DNA of 64,000 nt from Dyadobacter endophyticus (GCF_014641595.1 NZ_BMIA01000002.1:1302001-1366000), one strand, 5' to 3'; shown: positions 8,530 through 17,041, counted from the stretch's first letter. Program-made: numbers and translations. The notes: generated by a model from the sequence alone, not told the origin.

Positions 8530-9975
8530 ATGAAAAGACATAAAAAGTACGCTTCCGGCCTGCTGTTTGCCGCAATGCTGATCTCGGTATCAGGCTGTAA
8601 AATGATGCAGCCCGTGGAGCAGCGTGCGCAAATCAAAACCCCGGCAACATTCGCAGGCCAGGCCGATTCCGCTGGTATCGGGTCGCTGCAATGGAAAAGC
8701 TTCTTCAACGACCGGTACCTCGTCGCGCTGATCGACACAGCATTGCAAAACAACCTCGACCTGAAAATGGCCGTTCAGCGCATCGAAATGGCCCGGACCA
8801 ATATCATGGCGGCCCACGGGGCTATGCTGCCCGTCGTGTCAGGCGATGTGTCCGGTGGCGGCCGCAAATTCGGTGATTACACGATGGACGGCGTGGGTAA
8901 TTACGATACCAACTTCTCAGGAAACATCGACGAAGATCGCCGCCTTCCAGCCCCTTTTATGCCCGATTACTTCGTCGGCCTGCGCAGTTCTTGGGAAATA
9001 GATATTTGGGGTAAACTTAAAAATCAGAAAAAGGCTGCTTACACCCGCTTTTTGGCGAGCGAAAAAGGTCGTCAGGCGATCATCACCGGCCTCATCGCCG
9101 AAATAGCACGTTCCTATTATGAACTTTTGGCGCTCGACACCGAGCTCGACATTATCCGGAAAAACATCGCATTGCAGGAATCGGCGGTGGAAACGATTAA
9201 AATACAAAAGGAAGCAGGCCGCGCCAACGAACTCGGCGTGCGGCAGCTCACAGCTCAGTTGCTCAACACCCGCAGCCTCGAATTTGAAGTACAGCAGAAA
9301 GTCATTGAAATCGAGAACAATGTAAACCTCCTCACAGGCCGTTTCCCTGGGCCCATTGCCAGAGGCACTACGTCGGAACAAGCAATGCCGCAGGTCATCA
9401 GCGCCGGCGTACCTGTGCAAATGCTTCGCAGAAGACCCGACATCCAGCAGGCCCAACTGGACTTGCTCGCTAATTATTCCGAACAACAGGCCGCACAACT
9501 GGCATTTCTGCCTTCGTTGAATATCACGGCATTCCTGGGATTTAATGCCTTTAAAAGCAACCTGCTCTTCTCGTCGGGCTCACTCGCATATAACGCGCTT
9601 GGCGGCCTTACAGCCCCGCTCGTGAACCGGAAAGCGTTGAAAGCAAACCAGAAACGTGCAGAAGCCGCGAGCCTGGAAGCACTATATGCTTACAACAAAT
9701 CAGTTTTGAACGGGTTCAGGGAGGTCAGTACAAGCCTCAAAAAGCTGGAAAATACGCGCCAGATCGGCGATTTGAAAAAACAGGAAGTAGAAGTACTCCA
9801 ACAAGCCGTAGCAACCTCTAAAGACCTGTTTTTGACTGGCTACGCTTCCTACCTCGAAGTAATCACCGCGCAACGGGGTGTTTTGCAGGAGGAACTTAAC
9901 CTAACCAATGTGCAGAAAGAACAGTTTCTTGCATTGGTTGAGCTGTACCGGGCGTTGGGTGGCGGCTGGGAATAA
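8530..9975 (+). CDS. outer-membrane efflux lipoprotein (OprM/NodT, TolC-like)
   Basis: The third component of the pump, 481 residues. ATG 8530 was chosen over the adjacent TTG 8527. The N terminus has a basic start, a hydrophobic core and a V-S-G-C lipobox, as in OprM-type outer-membrane factors. The body contains two outer-membrane-efflux repeats rich in long amphipathic helices. A-R-S-Y-Y-E-L and P-V-Q-M-L-R-R-R-P-D-I-Q-Q-A are typical of the NodT family. It ends with the usual V-E-L-Y-R-A-L-G-G-G-W. It forms the trimeric channel across the outer membrane for the pump encoded upstream and is the last gene of that operon, ending before a long hairpin. Confidence 0.93.
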   Translation: MKRHKKYASGLLFAAMLISVSGCKMMQPVEQRAQIKTPATFAGQADSAGIGSLQWKSFFNDRYLVALIDTALQNNLDLKMAVQRIEMARTNIMAAHGAMLPVVSGDVSGGGRKFGDYTMDGVGNYDTNFSGNIDEDRRLPAPFMPDYFVGLRSSWEIDIWGKLKNQKKAAYTRFLASEKGRQAIITGLIAEIARSYYELLALDTELDIIRKNIALQESAVETIKIQKEAGRANELGVRQLTAQLLNTRSLEFEVQQKVIEIENNVNLLTGRFPGPIARGTTSEQAMPQVISAGVPVQMLRRRPDIQQAQLDLLANYSEQQAAQLAFLPSLNITAFLGFNAFKSNLLFSSGSLAYNALGGLTAPLVNRKALKANQKRAEAASLEALYAYNKSVLNGFREVSTSLKKLENTRQIGDLKKQEVEVLQQAVATSKDLFLTGYASYLEVITAQRGVLQEELNLTNVQKEQFLALVELYRALGGGWE

Positions 9976-9991
9976 CCATCAACCTACGATT

Positions 9992-10035
9992 ATGCAAAGA
10001 GAGCACCGACCTCGCGATCGGTGCTCTCTTTGCAT
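9992..10035. terminator. 18-bp perfect hairpin between convergent genes
   Basis: Arms 9992-10009 and 10018-10035 are perfectly complementary around an 8-base loop. The hairpin separates the rightward efflux operon from the leftward protease gene. The flanking T-runs are weak on both strands, but position and stability suggest a shared terminator. Confidence 0.7.
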
Positions 10036-10042
10036 ATCCTTG

Positions 10043-10088
10043 TTTAGATAACTACTTCTTCTTAGTTTAGATAACTACTTCTTCTTAG
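10043..10088. repeat. tandem 23-bp duplication over a stop codon
   Basis: Two exact, directly adjacent 23-bp units lie at 10043-10065 and 10066-10088. The right unit contains the last codons and stop of the leftward protease gene, so the left unit is a copy of that 3' end placed after the stop. The protein is unchanged. It looks like a recent slippage event. Confidence 0.9.
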
Positions 10089-12201
10089 TCCCAGCCAGAC
10101 TCGGCTCTTTCGAGATTACGATCAGGTCGGCCAGAATACGGCCGGTTTCAGTGAGATAGATATCCTTTTTCTTCTTCACGTCTTTGGGCGCCTCGGCAAC
10201 TTTTGAATCGGTTTCCTCTTCGTCGTCACCGTCGACATTGTCCTCGCCAAGCTGCTTCATCGCCGCGCGCTTTTTCTCAGCTTCGTCGCGCTCTGCTTTC
10301 CGTTTAGATTCCTGCAAGGACACCACCTTGTTCTCACGCGCCTGCTTGAAATCGTCCAGCGTTTTTACAAGCGTTTTCAGCTCCTCGTCGGATTTGAGAC
10401 GGTGTTTGTGCTTATCGCGGATTTGATCTACGATTTTAGGATTGATATTGCTGGTAACCTCATAACGCGAGGAAGGGATTTGATCCCACGGCAATGCGCT
10501 TGGCTGCGAGCCTTCGCCATATTCATTTACTTTAAATGCGGTAGGCAGTTCCAAATCGGGTGTCACACCTTTCAACTGTGTGCTGCTGCCGTTAATGCGA
10601 TAGAATTTCGCAACGGTCAGTTTCACCTGGCCGAGCTGGTCTTGCTCTTTTGGCACCCATTGATTCAGGTCGATCAGCGTTTGAACGGTTCCTTTACCAT
10701 AAGTTTGCTCACCCACGATCAAACCGCGCTTGTAATCCTGGATCGCAGCCGCGAAGATTTCGGAAGCTGATGCGCTGAATCGGTTGACCATTACAGCCAG
10801 CGGCCCATCATAGGCAATTGCAGGGTCGTTGTCCGATTGTACTTCTATTTCGCCCTGGCTTTCTTTCACCTGAACTACCGGTCCGCGGTTGATGAACAAG
10901 CCGGTCAGTGAAACGGCCTCCGTCAGCGAACCACCACCGTTATTACGAAGGTCGATCACGACACCATCCACGTTCGCAGCCTGCAAGTCGGTAATCAGTT
11001 TCTGAACGTCGCGGGTTGTACTTGAAAATTCTTTCTCGCGGTGTTGCGCACCTTCGAAGTCGCGGTAGAATAGCGGGATATCGATCACCCCTATTTTATA
11101 GTCCTTATTACCATTGTTAATAGAGACGATCTCGCTCTTCGCACGCTGCTCTTCCAGCTTGATCTTCTCGCGAACAAGGCGATATTCCTTCGGAGCCGAG
11201 CCCGGCAATGCGTCGGCAGAGATGATCTGCAAGCGCACCACAGTAGATTTCGGGCCTTTGATCAGTTTCACGGCGTCATCCACAAACCAGCCGACGATGT
11301 CCACAAACTTGCCTTCGTCTCCCTGTGCTACCGCTACGATTTTATCCTCCTTTTTAAGTTGCTTGCCTTTGAATGCAGGTCCACCGGGGATGACCTCTAC
11401 GATTTTGATATAATTATCTTCCTCACGAAGCAATGCACCGATACCTTCCAGCGACTGGCTCATTTCCTGTTTGAAACGGTCAGCCGAAGTAGGCGCCATG
11501 TAGCTCGTATGCGGGTCGAGTGACTCTGCATACGCATTCATGAACATCTGGAAAACTTGTTCGGTACGGATGCGTCCCAGTGCACGGTCGCGGCTTTTGT
11601 AGCGGTCGCGCAGGGTACTTACCACTGCTGTGTCCGCTTTACCCGACAGTTTGAGGTCTAATGCCTCGCTTTTCAGGTATTTCCGCCACGTGTCGTTCAG
11701 TTCGTCGGTGTTTTTGGCCCAAGCCGCTTTTTCGCGGTCGGTATTCATCGACTCGTCCTGTGTGAAATCGAAAGGCTTCGATTCTTTCAGCAACGTCTGA
11801 ATGTACTCGCTTCTTTCTTTGTAGCGCTTTCTGAAGACATTATAGATCTGGAAAGGAACATCCAGCTCCCTTTTCTGCAAATAGTCGTCGAAAGAGTTCT
11901 TATACTGCTCGAATTCCGCGACATCGGTAGCCAGGTAGTAAAGTTTTCCGTGGTCTATCGCATCCAGGTATTTATCAAACATCGCTGCCGAAAGGGAATC
12001 GTTCAGCTTTGTTTTTCTATAATGATAACTGGATAAGATCCTGGTAGTAAGCTCCTCCGCCTTGTATTGCGCCGGAATCGGCTTGATATCTTCATCCATG
12101 GAGGCGGCTGCTGGTGCCGTCACCCCCACTCGTTCCTGAACAGGGCCCCGCTGCCAACCCAGCAACACAACCGGAATAAGAGTGATAAGATACTTTTTCA
12201 T
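10075..12201 (-). CDS. prc: tail-specific C-terminal processing protease (Prc/Tsp, S41)
   Basis: A 708-residue periplasmic protease that cuts proteins from their C terminus. ATG 12201 was chosen over GTG 12207 because it gives M-K-K-Y-L followed by a signal-peptide-like hydrophobic segment. A PDZ domain lies at about 245-330 and the S41 catalytic domain follows. The catalytic residues have the spacing of E. coli Prc: the middle Ser of S-A-S-A-S (about residue 477), Asp 11 residues later in Q-D-Y, and Lys 25 residues later in G-K-G-T-V-Q. The C-terminal part is long, charged and Lys/Glu-rich. It is co-oriented with, and 11 bp downstream of, an FKBP-type isomerase, so the pair probably acts in envelope protein quality control. 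Confidence 0.93.
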   Translation of the reverse strand: MKKYLITLIPVVLLGWQRGPVQERVGVTAPAAASMDEDIKPIPAQYKAEELTTRILSSYHYRKTKLNDSLSAAMFDKYLDAIDHGKLYYLATDVAEFEQYKNSFDDYLQKRELDVPFQIYNVFRKRYKERSEYIQTLLKESKPFDFTQDESMNTDREKAAWAKNTDELNDTWRKYLKSEALDLKLSGKADTAVVSTLRDRYKSRDRALGRIRTEQVFQMFMNAYAESLDPHTSYMAPTSADRFKQEMSQSLEGIGALLREEDNYIKIVEVIPGGPAFKGKQLKKEDKIVAVAQGDEGKFVDIVGWFVDDAVKLIKGPKSTVVRLQIISADALPGSAPKEYRLVREKIKLEEQRAKSEIVSINNGNKDYKIGVIDIPLFYRDFEGAQHREKEFSSTTRDVQKLITDLQAANVDGVVIDLRNNGGGSLTEAVSLTGLFINRGPVVQVKESQGEIEVQSDNDPAIAYDGPLAVMVNRFSASASEIFAAAIQDYKRGLIVGEQTYGKGTVQTLIDLNQWVPKEQDQLGQVKLTVAKFYRINGSSTQLKGVTPDLELPTAFKVNEYGEGSQPSALPWDQIPSSRYEVTSNINPKIVDQIRDKHKHRLKSDEELKTLVKTLDDFKQARENKVVSLQESKRKAERDEAEKKRAAMKQLGEDNVDGDDEEETDSKVAEAPKDVKKKKDIYLTETGRILADLIVISKEPSLAGTKKK

Positions 12202-12212
12202 TTGCACGTTTG

Positions 12213-12971
12213 CTATTTTACGATTTCCAATAATTCAACCTCAAATACGAGGGCTGAATAAGCCGGTATCTGAGGACCTGCCGCACGCTCACCGTAAGCC
12301 AGCTGATATGGAATGAAAAGCTTCCATTTCGATCCGACAGGCATTAACTGAAGCGCTTCGGTCCATCCTTTAATCACGCCATTGACCGGAAACTCAACCG
12401 GCTCGCCTCTGTCGACCGAGCTGTCAAAAACCGTTCCATTGGTCAATGTGCCATGATAGTGTGTCTTAACCTTATCAGTCGCCGCCGGTTTTGGACCGTC
12501 GCCTGTTTTGATGATCTGGTATTGCAAGCCGCTCTCGGTAGTCACCACGCCTTGCTTCTTCTTGTTTTCTTCCAAAAACTTCTCCCCTTCCTTGCGCACA
12601 ACCGCTCCTTTTTCTTCCATCATCTTGGTGAAGTAACCTTGTATAAACAAATTGGCTTCATCCGCCGAAAAAGCCGTTTTTTCACCTTTAAGAGCTGCTT
12701 TAACGGTTTGTGTAAGCAACTCGCTGTTGATATCGCTGATACCTTGTGACGATAACGAATTTGCGAAGCTAACTCCAATGGCTGCTGACAAAGAGTCGGC
12801 GCTTGTTTTCAATGTTGCAGGAGCTGCTAATGTTTTTGCAGGTGTTGCCGCTGATTTCTTTACAGTTGCAGCGGGTTTAGTGGTTTTCTTGATAGTCTGT
12901 GCTGTGCTTTCCGCGGTTACCAATACTCCAAATGCCAGGGCTGCTAAAACGGTTTTTTCTAATTTGTACAT
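12213..12971 (-). CDS. FKBP-type peptidyl-prolyl cis-trans isomerase (FkpA/Mip-like)
   Basis: A 252-residue periplasmic isomerase. The N terminus has a signal peptide (about 1-25) followed by a Lys/Ala/Thr-rich linker. Residues 55-145 form the Mip/FkpA dimerisation domain, with S-A-A-I-G-V and a helical stretch ending in F-L-E-E-N-K-K-K. Residues 155-252 are the FKBP domain, with V-K-T-H-Y-H-G-T-L, G-T-V-F-D-S-S, G-W-T-E-A-L-Q-L-M-P-V-G-S and I-P-Y-Q-L-A-Y-G-E-R. It catalyses proline isomerisation during folding of exported proteins. It is the first gene of a leftward pair with the Prc protease, separated by 11 bp, and diverges from atpA over about 290 bp. Confidence 0.93.
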   Translation of the reverse strand: MYKLEKTVLAALAFGVLVTAESTAQTIKKTTKPAATVKKSAATPAKTLAAPATLKTSADSLSAAIGVSFANSLSSQGISDINSELLTQTVKAALKGEKTAFSADEANLFIQGYFTKMMEEKGAVVRKEGEKFLEENKKKQGVVTTESGLQYQIIKTGDGPKPAATDKVKTHYHGTLTNGTVFDSSVDRGEPVEFPVNGVIKGWTEALQLMPVGSKWKLFIPYQLAYGERAAGPQIPAYSALVFEVELLEIVK

Positions 12972-13176
12972 TATACTGAAAGACGGTCGAAAAGATTAGA
13001 ATTTAATATATAAGAGGTATTAACGATCTCAATTACAACAAAAACACAATCAGTACCTAAAAAAGTTTTAAAAATGTTATTAGAAGCTGATAAACGGTAA
13101 ATTTGCCTCCGGCGGTACACTTCCGCCCATATCCTTGGAAAAATCTAATTTTATATCACAGGTTTTAGTTAAATCA

Positions 13177-13209
13177 TTCTGTTTTTACCAAAATAAAACT
13201 CTACCTTTG
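13177..13209 (+). promoter_or_regulatory. candidate promoter for atpA
   Basis: TACCTTTG at 13202-13209 matches the -7 element TAnnTTTG, with a one-mismatch -33 candidate TTCTG at 13177-13181, about 20 bp upstream. The atpA ATG is 51 bp downstream. A second TAAATTTG at 13098-13105 lacks a -33 partner. The 12972-13260 gap otherwise shows no gene. Confidence 0.5.
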
Positions 13210-13260
13210 CGGCAGTTTTCAGAAAACTTACTACTATACTCTAAATAAGTCAATTATACT

Positions 13261-14838
13261 ATGGTATCTGTTAGACCGGATGAAGTTTCGGCCATCCTGC
13301 GCGAACAACTTGCAGGCGCTCGATCAGAAGCAGAACTCGAAGAAGTAGGAACAGTCCTTCAGGTTGGTGACGGTGTTGCCCGCATTTATGGTCTTTCCCA
13401 GGTACAGGCAGGTGAGCTGCTTGTTTTCGAGAACGGCCTTAAGGCCCTCGCTCTTAACCTCGAGGAAGACAATGTGGGAGCCGTATTACTAGGGGATTTC
13501 AGTGACATCAAAGAAGGTGCTACTGTAAAACGTACCAAAGAAATCGCTTCCGTGAAAGTGGGTGACGGAATCATCGGCCGTGTGGTTAACACTCTGGCTG
13601 AGCCGATCGACGGAAACGGACCAATTACGGGTGAGACGTTTGAAATGCCTATCGAGCGCAAAGCTCCGGGTGTTATCTATCGCCAGCCGGTAACTGAGCC
13701 GCTTCAAACGGGTATCAAAGCGATCGACGCCATGATCCCCATCGGACGCGGACAACGCGAATTGATCATCGGTGACCGCCAGACAGGTAAAACTGCGGTT
13801 GCGATCGATACAATTATTAACCAGAAGGAGTTCTACGACAAGGGAGAGCCCGTATTTTGTATCTACGTTGCCTGCGGACAGAAAGCTTCGACTATCAAGT
13901 CGATCGAAGCTACCCTTCGCAGATACGGCGCGATGGATTACACGGTAATCGTGGCAGCTGGTGCTTCCGATCCTTCTCCGATGCAATTCTACGCACCATT
14001 TACAGGTGCTGCGATCGGTGAATACTTCCGCGACACCGGCCGTCCTGCTCTCGTAATCTACGATGACCTTTCGAAACAAGCGGTATCTTACCGTGAGGTG
14101 TCCCTGCTACTCCGTCGTCCTCCGGGCCGCGAAGCTTACCCAGGTGACGTATTCTACCTCCACAGCCGTCTTTTGGAACGTGCTGCGAAAATCATCGCTG
14201 ATGATACCATCGCTGCCAACATGAACGACCTTCCGCCTTCATTGAAAGGTAAAGTAAAAGGTGGTGGTTCACTGACAGCCCTTCCGATCATCGAAACACA
14301 GGCTGGTGACGTTTCGGCTTACATTCCTACGAACGTAATCTCGATCACCGACGGTCAGATCTTCCTTGAATCCAACCTGTTCAACTCTGGTATCCGTCCT
14401 GCGATCAACGTAGGTATCTCGGTATCCCGTGTGGGTGGTAACGCGCAGATCAAATCGATGAAGAAAGTTTCGGGTACCCTGAAACTCGATCAGGCGCAGT
14501 TCCGCGAACTGGAAGCATTTGCGAAATTCGGTTCCGACCTCGATGCCGCTACAAAGCTGGCGATCGACCGGGGACGCCGCAACCAGGAAGTTTTGAAACA
14601 AGCACAATACGCGCCGGTTCCTGTTGAATTGCAGGTAGCGACTGTTTACGCTTCCACCAAAGGCTTGCTGGATACCGTAGACGTAGCACGTGTGAAGGAA
14701 TTCGAAAAGGATTTCACCACCGTATTGGCTGGACAATATAAAGAAGCACTTGCTGCTTTGCGTGCCGGAAAACTGGACAACAGCGTAACAGACGTTATCG
14801 AGAAAGTAGCTAAAGAAGTTGCTGTAAAATATCGTTAA
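13261..14838 (+). CDS. atpA: ATP synthase F1 subunit alpha
   Basis: A 525-residue catalytic-sector subunit of F1Fo ATP synthase. The N-terminal beta-barrel part (E-V-G-T-V-L-Q-V-G-D-G-V-A-R) is followed by the P-loop G-D-R-Q-T-G-K-T-A near residue 171. The nucleotide-binding signature P-A-I-N-V-G-I-S-V-S-R-V-G-G lies near residues 380-393, and the C-terminal helical domain is complete. Full length and high conservation leave little doubt. It alternates with beta subunits in the hexamer and carries regulatory nucleotide sites. atpG follows after a 90-bp gap containing a hairpin. No delta, b, c or a subunit gene precedes it; upstream is the divergent fkpA-like gene. Confidence 0.98.
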   Translation: MVSVRPDEVSAILREQLAGARSEAELEEVGTVLQVGDGVARIYGLSQVQAGELLVFENGLKALALNLEEDNVGAVLLGDFSDIKEGATVKRTKEIASVKVGDGIIGRVVNTLAEPIDGNGPITGETFEMPIERKAPGVIYRQPVTEPLQTGIKAIDAMIPIGRGQRELIIGDRQTGKTAVAIDTIINQKEFYDKGEPVFCIYVACGQKASTIKSIEATLRRYGAMDYTVIVAAGASDPSPMQFYAPFTGAAIGEYFRDTGRPALVIYDDLSKQAVSYREVSLLLRRPPGREAYPGDVFYLHSRLLERAAKIIADDTIAANMNDLPPSLKGKVKGGGSLTALPIIETQAGDVSAYIPTNVISITDGQIFLESNLFNSGIRPAINVGISVSRVGGNAQIKSMKKVSGTLKLDQAQFRELEAFAKFGSDLDAATKLAIDRGRRNQEVLKQAQYAPVPVELQVATVYASTKGLLDTVDVARVKEFEKDFTTVLAGQYKEALAALRAGKLDNSVTDVIEKVAKEVAVKYR

Positions 14839-14846
14839 CACCGGTA

Positions 14847-14879
14847 AAAATGCCGGAGCGGAACACGTCCCGGCATTTT
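14847..14879 (+). terminator. hairpin between atpA and atpG
   Basis: Ten paired bases (14847-14856 with 14870-14879) end in four T residues, so this is a plausible weak terminator. It could make atpA, needed in three copies per F1, more abundant than atpG, needed once. That consequence is inference. Confidence 0.55.
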
Positions 14880-14928
14880 CCTAGTACATATATAATAGGA
14901 TCACCGGATCGCTTAAAACACCCAGAGA

Positions 14929-15813
14929 ATGGCAAGCTTAAAAGAAGTACGTAACCGTATTGTTTCGGTTAATTCCACACAGCAGATCACCAAAGCCATG
15001 AAAATGGTGGCGGCAGCCAAGCTGCGTCGTGCACAGGACAGCATTTTGCAAATGCGCCCTTACGCACAGAAGCTTGGAGAAATGCTTCTGACAGTTTCGT
15101 CAGCATCGGAAAGCGCTGCCGACAGCCCTTTGAAAGCCGTTCGCGCGGTGGAAAAGGTGCTGATCATCGTCGTAACTTCCGATCGTGGATTGTGCGGAGC
15201 ATTCAATACCAATGTTATCAAAGCTACAATCCAGCTGATCGAGTCGAAATATGCGGCTCAGGCAGCGAAAGGAAATGTAGAGATTTTTGCCATCGGTAAA
15301 AAAGGCGCAGAGTCGCTCGTACGCCGCGGCTTTACCGTGAACACAGCTTACACCGATCTTTTCGGCCGTCTGAGCTTTGTAAACGCGAAAAGCGCCGCCG
15401 AAGAAATCATGAAGGATTTCTCTGATGGCCGTTACGACGCGGTGGATATCGTGTACAACGAATTCAAAAACGTAGCTACACAAATCATCCACACCGATCC
15501 CTATTTGCCGATCGTAGCTGAAAACAAATCGACCAAGTCGAAAAAGACCGAGGTTAACTATATTTTTGAACCGACCGAAGAAGAAATCCTTGCGGAACTG
15601 ATCCCTAAGTCGCTGAAAATCCAGTTGTACCGCGCCGTTCTCGAATCCAATGCATCGGAGCAGGGAGCGCGTATGACGGCGATGGACAAAGCCACTGAAA
15701 ACGCCCAGGAGCTTCTCAAAGAACTCCGCCTTGTGTACAACCGTACACGTCAGGCAGCGATCACGAAGGAAATCCTCGAAATCGTAGGTGGTGCCGAAGC
15801 ATTGAAAAACTAA
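14929..15813 (+). CDS. atpG: ATP synthase F1 subunit gamma
   Basis: A 294-residue central-stalk subunit. The N terminus has the family hallmark I-V-S-V-N-S-T-Q-Q-I-T-K-A-M-K-M-V-A followed by an amphipathic helix. Residues 78-92 carry the conserved T-S-D-R-G-L-C-G-A-F-N. The C terminus has M-D-K-A-T-E-N-A and L-V-Y-N-R-T-R-Q-A-A-I-T-K-E-I-L-E-I-V-G-G, which forms the rotating coiled coil with the N-terminal helix. Length is normal. The gene follows atpA by 90 bp and ends at a strong terminator, so the locus encodes only these two subunits. Confidence 0.98.
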   Translation: MASLKEVRNRIVSVNSTQQITKAMKMVAAAKLRRAQDSILQMRPYAQKLGEMLLTVSSASESAADSPLKAVRAVEKVLIIVVTSDRGLCGAFNTNVIKATIQLIESKYAAQAAKGNVEIFAIGKKGAESLVRRGFTVNTAYTDLFGRLSFVNAKSAAEEIMKDFSDGRYDAVDIVYNEFKNVATQIIHTDPYLPIVAENKSTKSKKTEVNYIFEPTEEEILAELIPKSLKIQLYRAVLESNASEQGARMTAMDKATENAQELLKELRLVYNRTRQAAITKEILEIVGGAEALKN

Positions 15814-15835
15814 GGTTACCTCAAACCATATTACA

Positions 15836-15868
15836 ACGGCCGGATTGCAACAATCCGGCCGTTTTTTT
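15836..15868 (+). terminator. intrinsic terminator after atpG
   Basis: An 11-bp perfect stem (15836-15846 with 15852-15862) encloses a 5-base loop and is followed by a run of seven T residues, the best intrinsic terminator in the window. Confidence 0.9.
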
Positions 15869-15909
15869 GTTTATTTATTGATATAGTCTGTCATTTAAAT
15901 GAATATACC

Positions 15910-16174
15910 ATGGCTGATTTGATTGAGAGGATTACCGTCAATCCCGACTTATGTAACGGGAAATCATCTTACCATTGTTATCCGCGATGCTGACTTTTCC
16001 ATTCGTATCAGCACAAGTGAACCTCCACCCCGGATCATTCATTTTCACCTTGGAAATATCAAGGCTTCAGAACTTTTTCAATTATTATACAAAAATTGGT
16101 ATAATATTACCGACCTCAGCAAAGAATATAAACTAGTTACAGTTTTTCGAGACAGAATAGAAGTTTTGTCGTGA
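15910..16174 (+). pseudogene. remnant of a DUF433 / DUF5615 toxin-antitoxin pair
   Basis: From ATG 15910 the frame reads MADLIERITVNPDLCNGK, the standard start of DUF433 antitoxins, then leaves the family and stops after 27 codons. Just past this point another frame reads LTIVIRDADFS and SEPPPRIIHFHLGN and continues to D-R-I-E-V-L-S at 16174, which is the C-terminal half of a DUF5615 (COG4634, PIN-like) toxin. DUF433 and DUF5615 genes usually sit as an antitoxin-toxin pair. The simplest reading is an internal deletion, near 15955-15965, that removed most of the antitoxin and the N-terminal catalytic part of the toxin and joined the remnants out of frame. A translated 83-residue frame from TTG 15923 exists but lacks the toxin N terminus, so function is unlikely. 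Lengths lost are estimated from family knowledge. Confidence 0.75.
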
Positions 16175-16200
16175 CGAACCCAAACCAACAACCACACCTT

Positions 16201-16932
16201 ATGCAACATTCCAAAAGTCTTTTCAAACTACTCACATTCCTCATCATCGCCTGCATCGGTAATGCCGCATTTGCGCAAAACGTCGACGACATTATTGCTA
16301 AACATGTCAAAGCCATGGGCGGTGAAAAGCTGGGTAAGTTGCAAAGCATGAAGATCGCCGCCGAAATGGATATTATGAATATGAAAGTCCCCATTACCAC
16401 GATCATTGTGCAAAATAAAGGTTTCAGAAGCGAGAGCACTGTGCAGGGCATGACCGTCGTGCAGGCTGTGAGCGGCAATACCGGCTGGACCATTAACCCA
16501 ATGACCGGCAATACGAAAGCAACGGCGCTTCCTGAGGACGCCATAAAATCACTCGCAAACGAAACCGATTTGACCGGCCTCTACAACTATAAGGAGAAAG
16601 GCTACAAAGTGACACTGGATGGCGAGGAGGACCTGGCAGGCGCGAAGGTTTACAAGGTAACCATGACTTTGCCAGGCGGCGTTCGCCGTGTTAACTACAT
16701 TTCCAAAGACACTTTCTATATTCTGAAAATCGTCGCTCAGACGAAAGTTAACGGACAAGACATCATGTCCGAAAACATCCAGTCAGACTTCCGTGCGGTG
16801 GATGGCATTTACTACCCTTTCACTTCCGAAGTTACTACCTCCGCAATGCCAGGCACGAAAATGGGGCTAAAAATCACAGCACTCGAAGTGAACCCAAAAG
16901 TCGATCCGAAAATTTTTGAAATGCCTCAATAG
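16201..16932 (+). CDS. LolA-like outer-membrane lipoprotein-sorting protein
   Basis: A 243-residue periplasmic protein from ATG 16201; an in-frame GTG at 16171 would place extra residues before the signal peptide. The hydrophobic core and the A-F-A-Q cleavage site end near residue 26. The mature part begins D-D-I-I-A-K-H-V-K-A-M-G-G, as in Bacteroidota proteins annotated as LolA/LppX-like. Repeated beta strands follow, including V-N-Y-I-S-K-D-T-F-Y-I-L-K and F-R-A-V-D-G-I-Y-Y-P. The closed half-barrel of this superfamily binds acyl chains. A general role in lipid or lipoprotein handling is likely; whether it is the essential LolA is not shown, as it is single and not next to other lol genes. 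Confidence 0.75.
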   Translation: MQHSKSLFKLLTFLIIACIGNAAFAQNVDDIIAKHVKAMGGEKLGKLQSMKIAAEMDIMNMKVPITTIIVQNKGFRSESTVQGMTVVQAVSGNTGWTINPMTGNTKATALPEDAIKSLANETDLTGLYNYKEKGYKVTLDGEEDLAGAKVYKVTMTLPGGVRRVNYISKDTFYILKIVAQTKVNGQDIMSENIQSDFRAVDGIYYPFTSEVTTSAMPGTKMGLKITALEVNPKVDPKIFEMPQ

Positions 16933-16953
16933 AAGCGCTAAATGCAGTTTTTG

Positions 16954-16984
16954 AAATCCCGGAATAATTTTCCGGGATTTTTTT
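16954..16984 (+). terminator. intrinsic terminator after the LolA-like gene
   Basis: A 10-bp stem (16954-16963 with 16971-16980) and a 7-base loop lead into a continuous run of T residues ending at 16984. Confidence 0.85.
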
Positions 16985-17014
16985 ATCCTTTTTGAAACTA
17001 ATATTTGCAAATAG

Positions 17015-17041
17015 ATGTATATACATTAAATGTAAATACAC
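17015..17041 (+). promoter_or_regulatory. tandem palindromes, candidate operator of the YceI gene
   Basis: ATGTATATACAT at 17015-17026 is a perfect 12-bp palindrome. ATGTAAATACAC at 17030-17041 repeats it with two changes after a 3-bp spacer, giving a 15-bp period. The sites lie 18-44 bp before the YceI start and just downstream of a -7-like TA...ATTTG at 16999-17007. A MarR- or TetR-type dimer bound here would block transcription; the regulator is not in the neighbourhood. Confidence 0.5.

Noticed and set aside
12972..13260. Possible RNA gene in the fkpA-atpA gap
   Set aside because: No cloverleaf, conserved RNA structure or terminator seen; the gap is explained by two divergent promoters.
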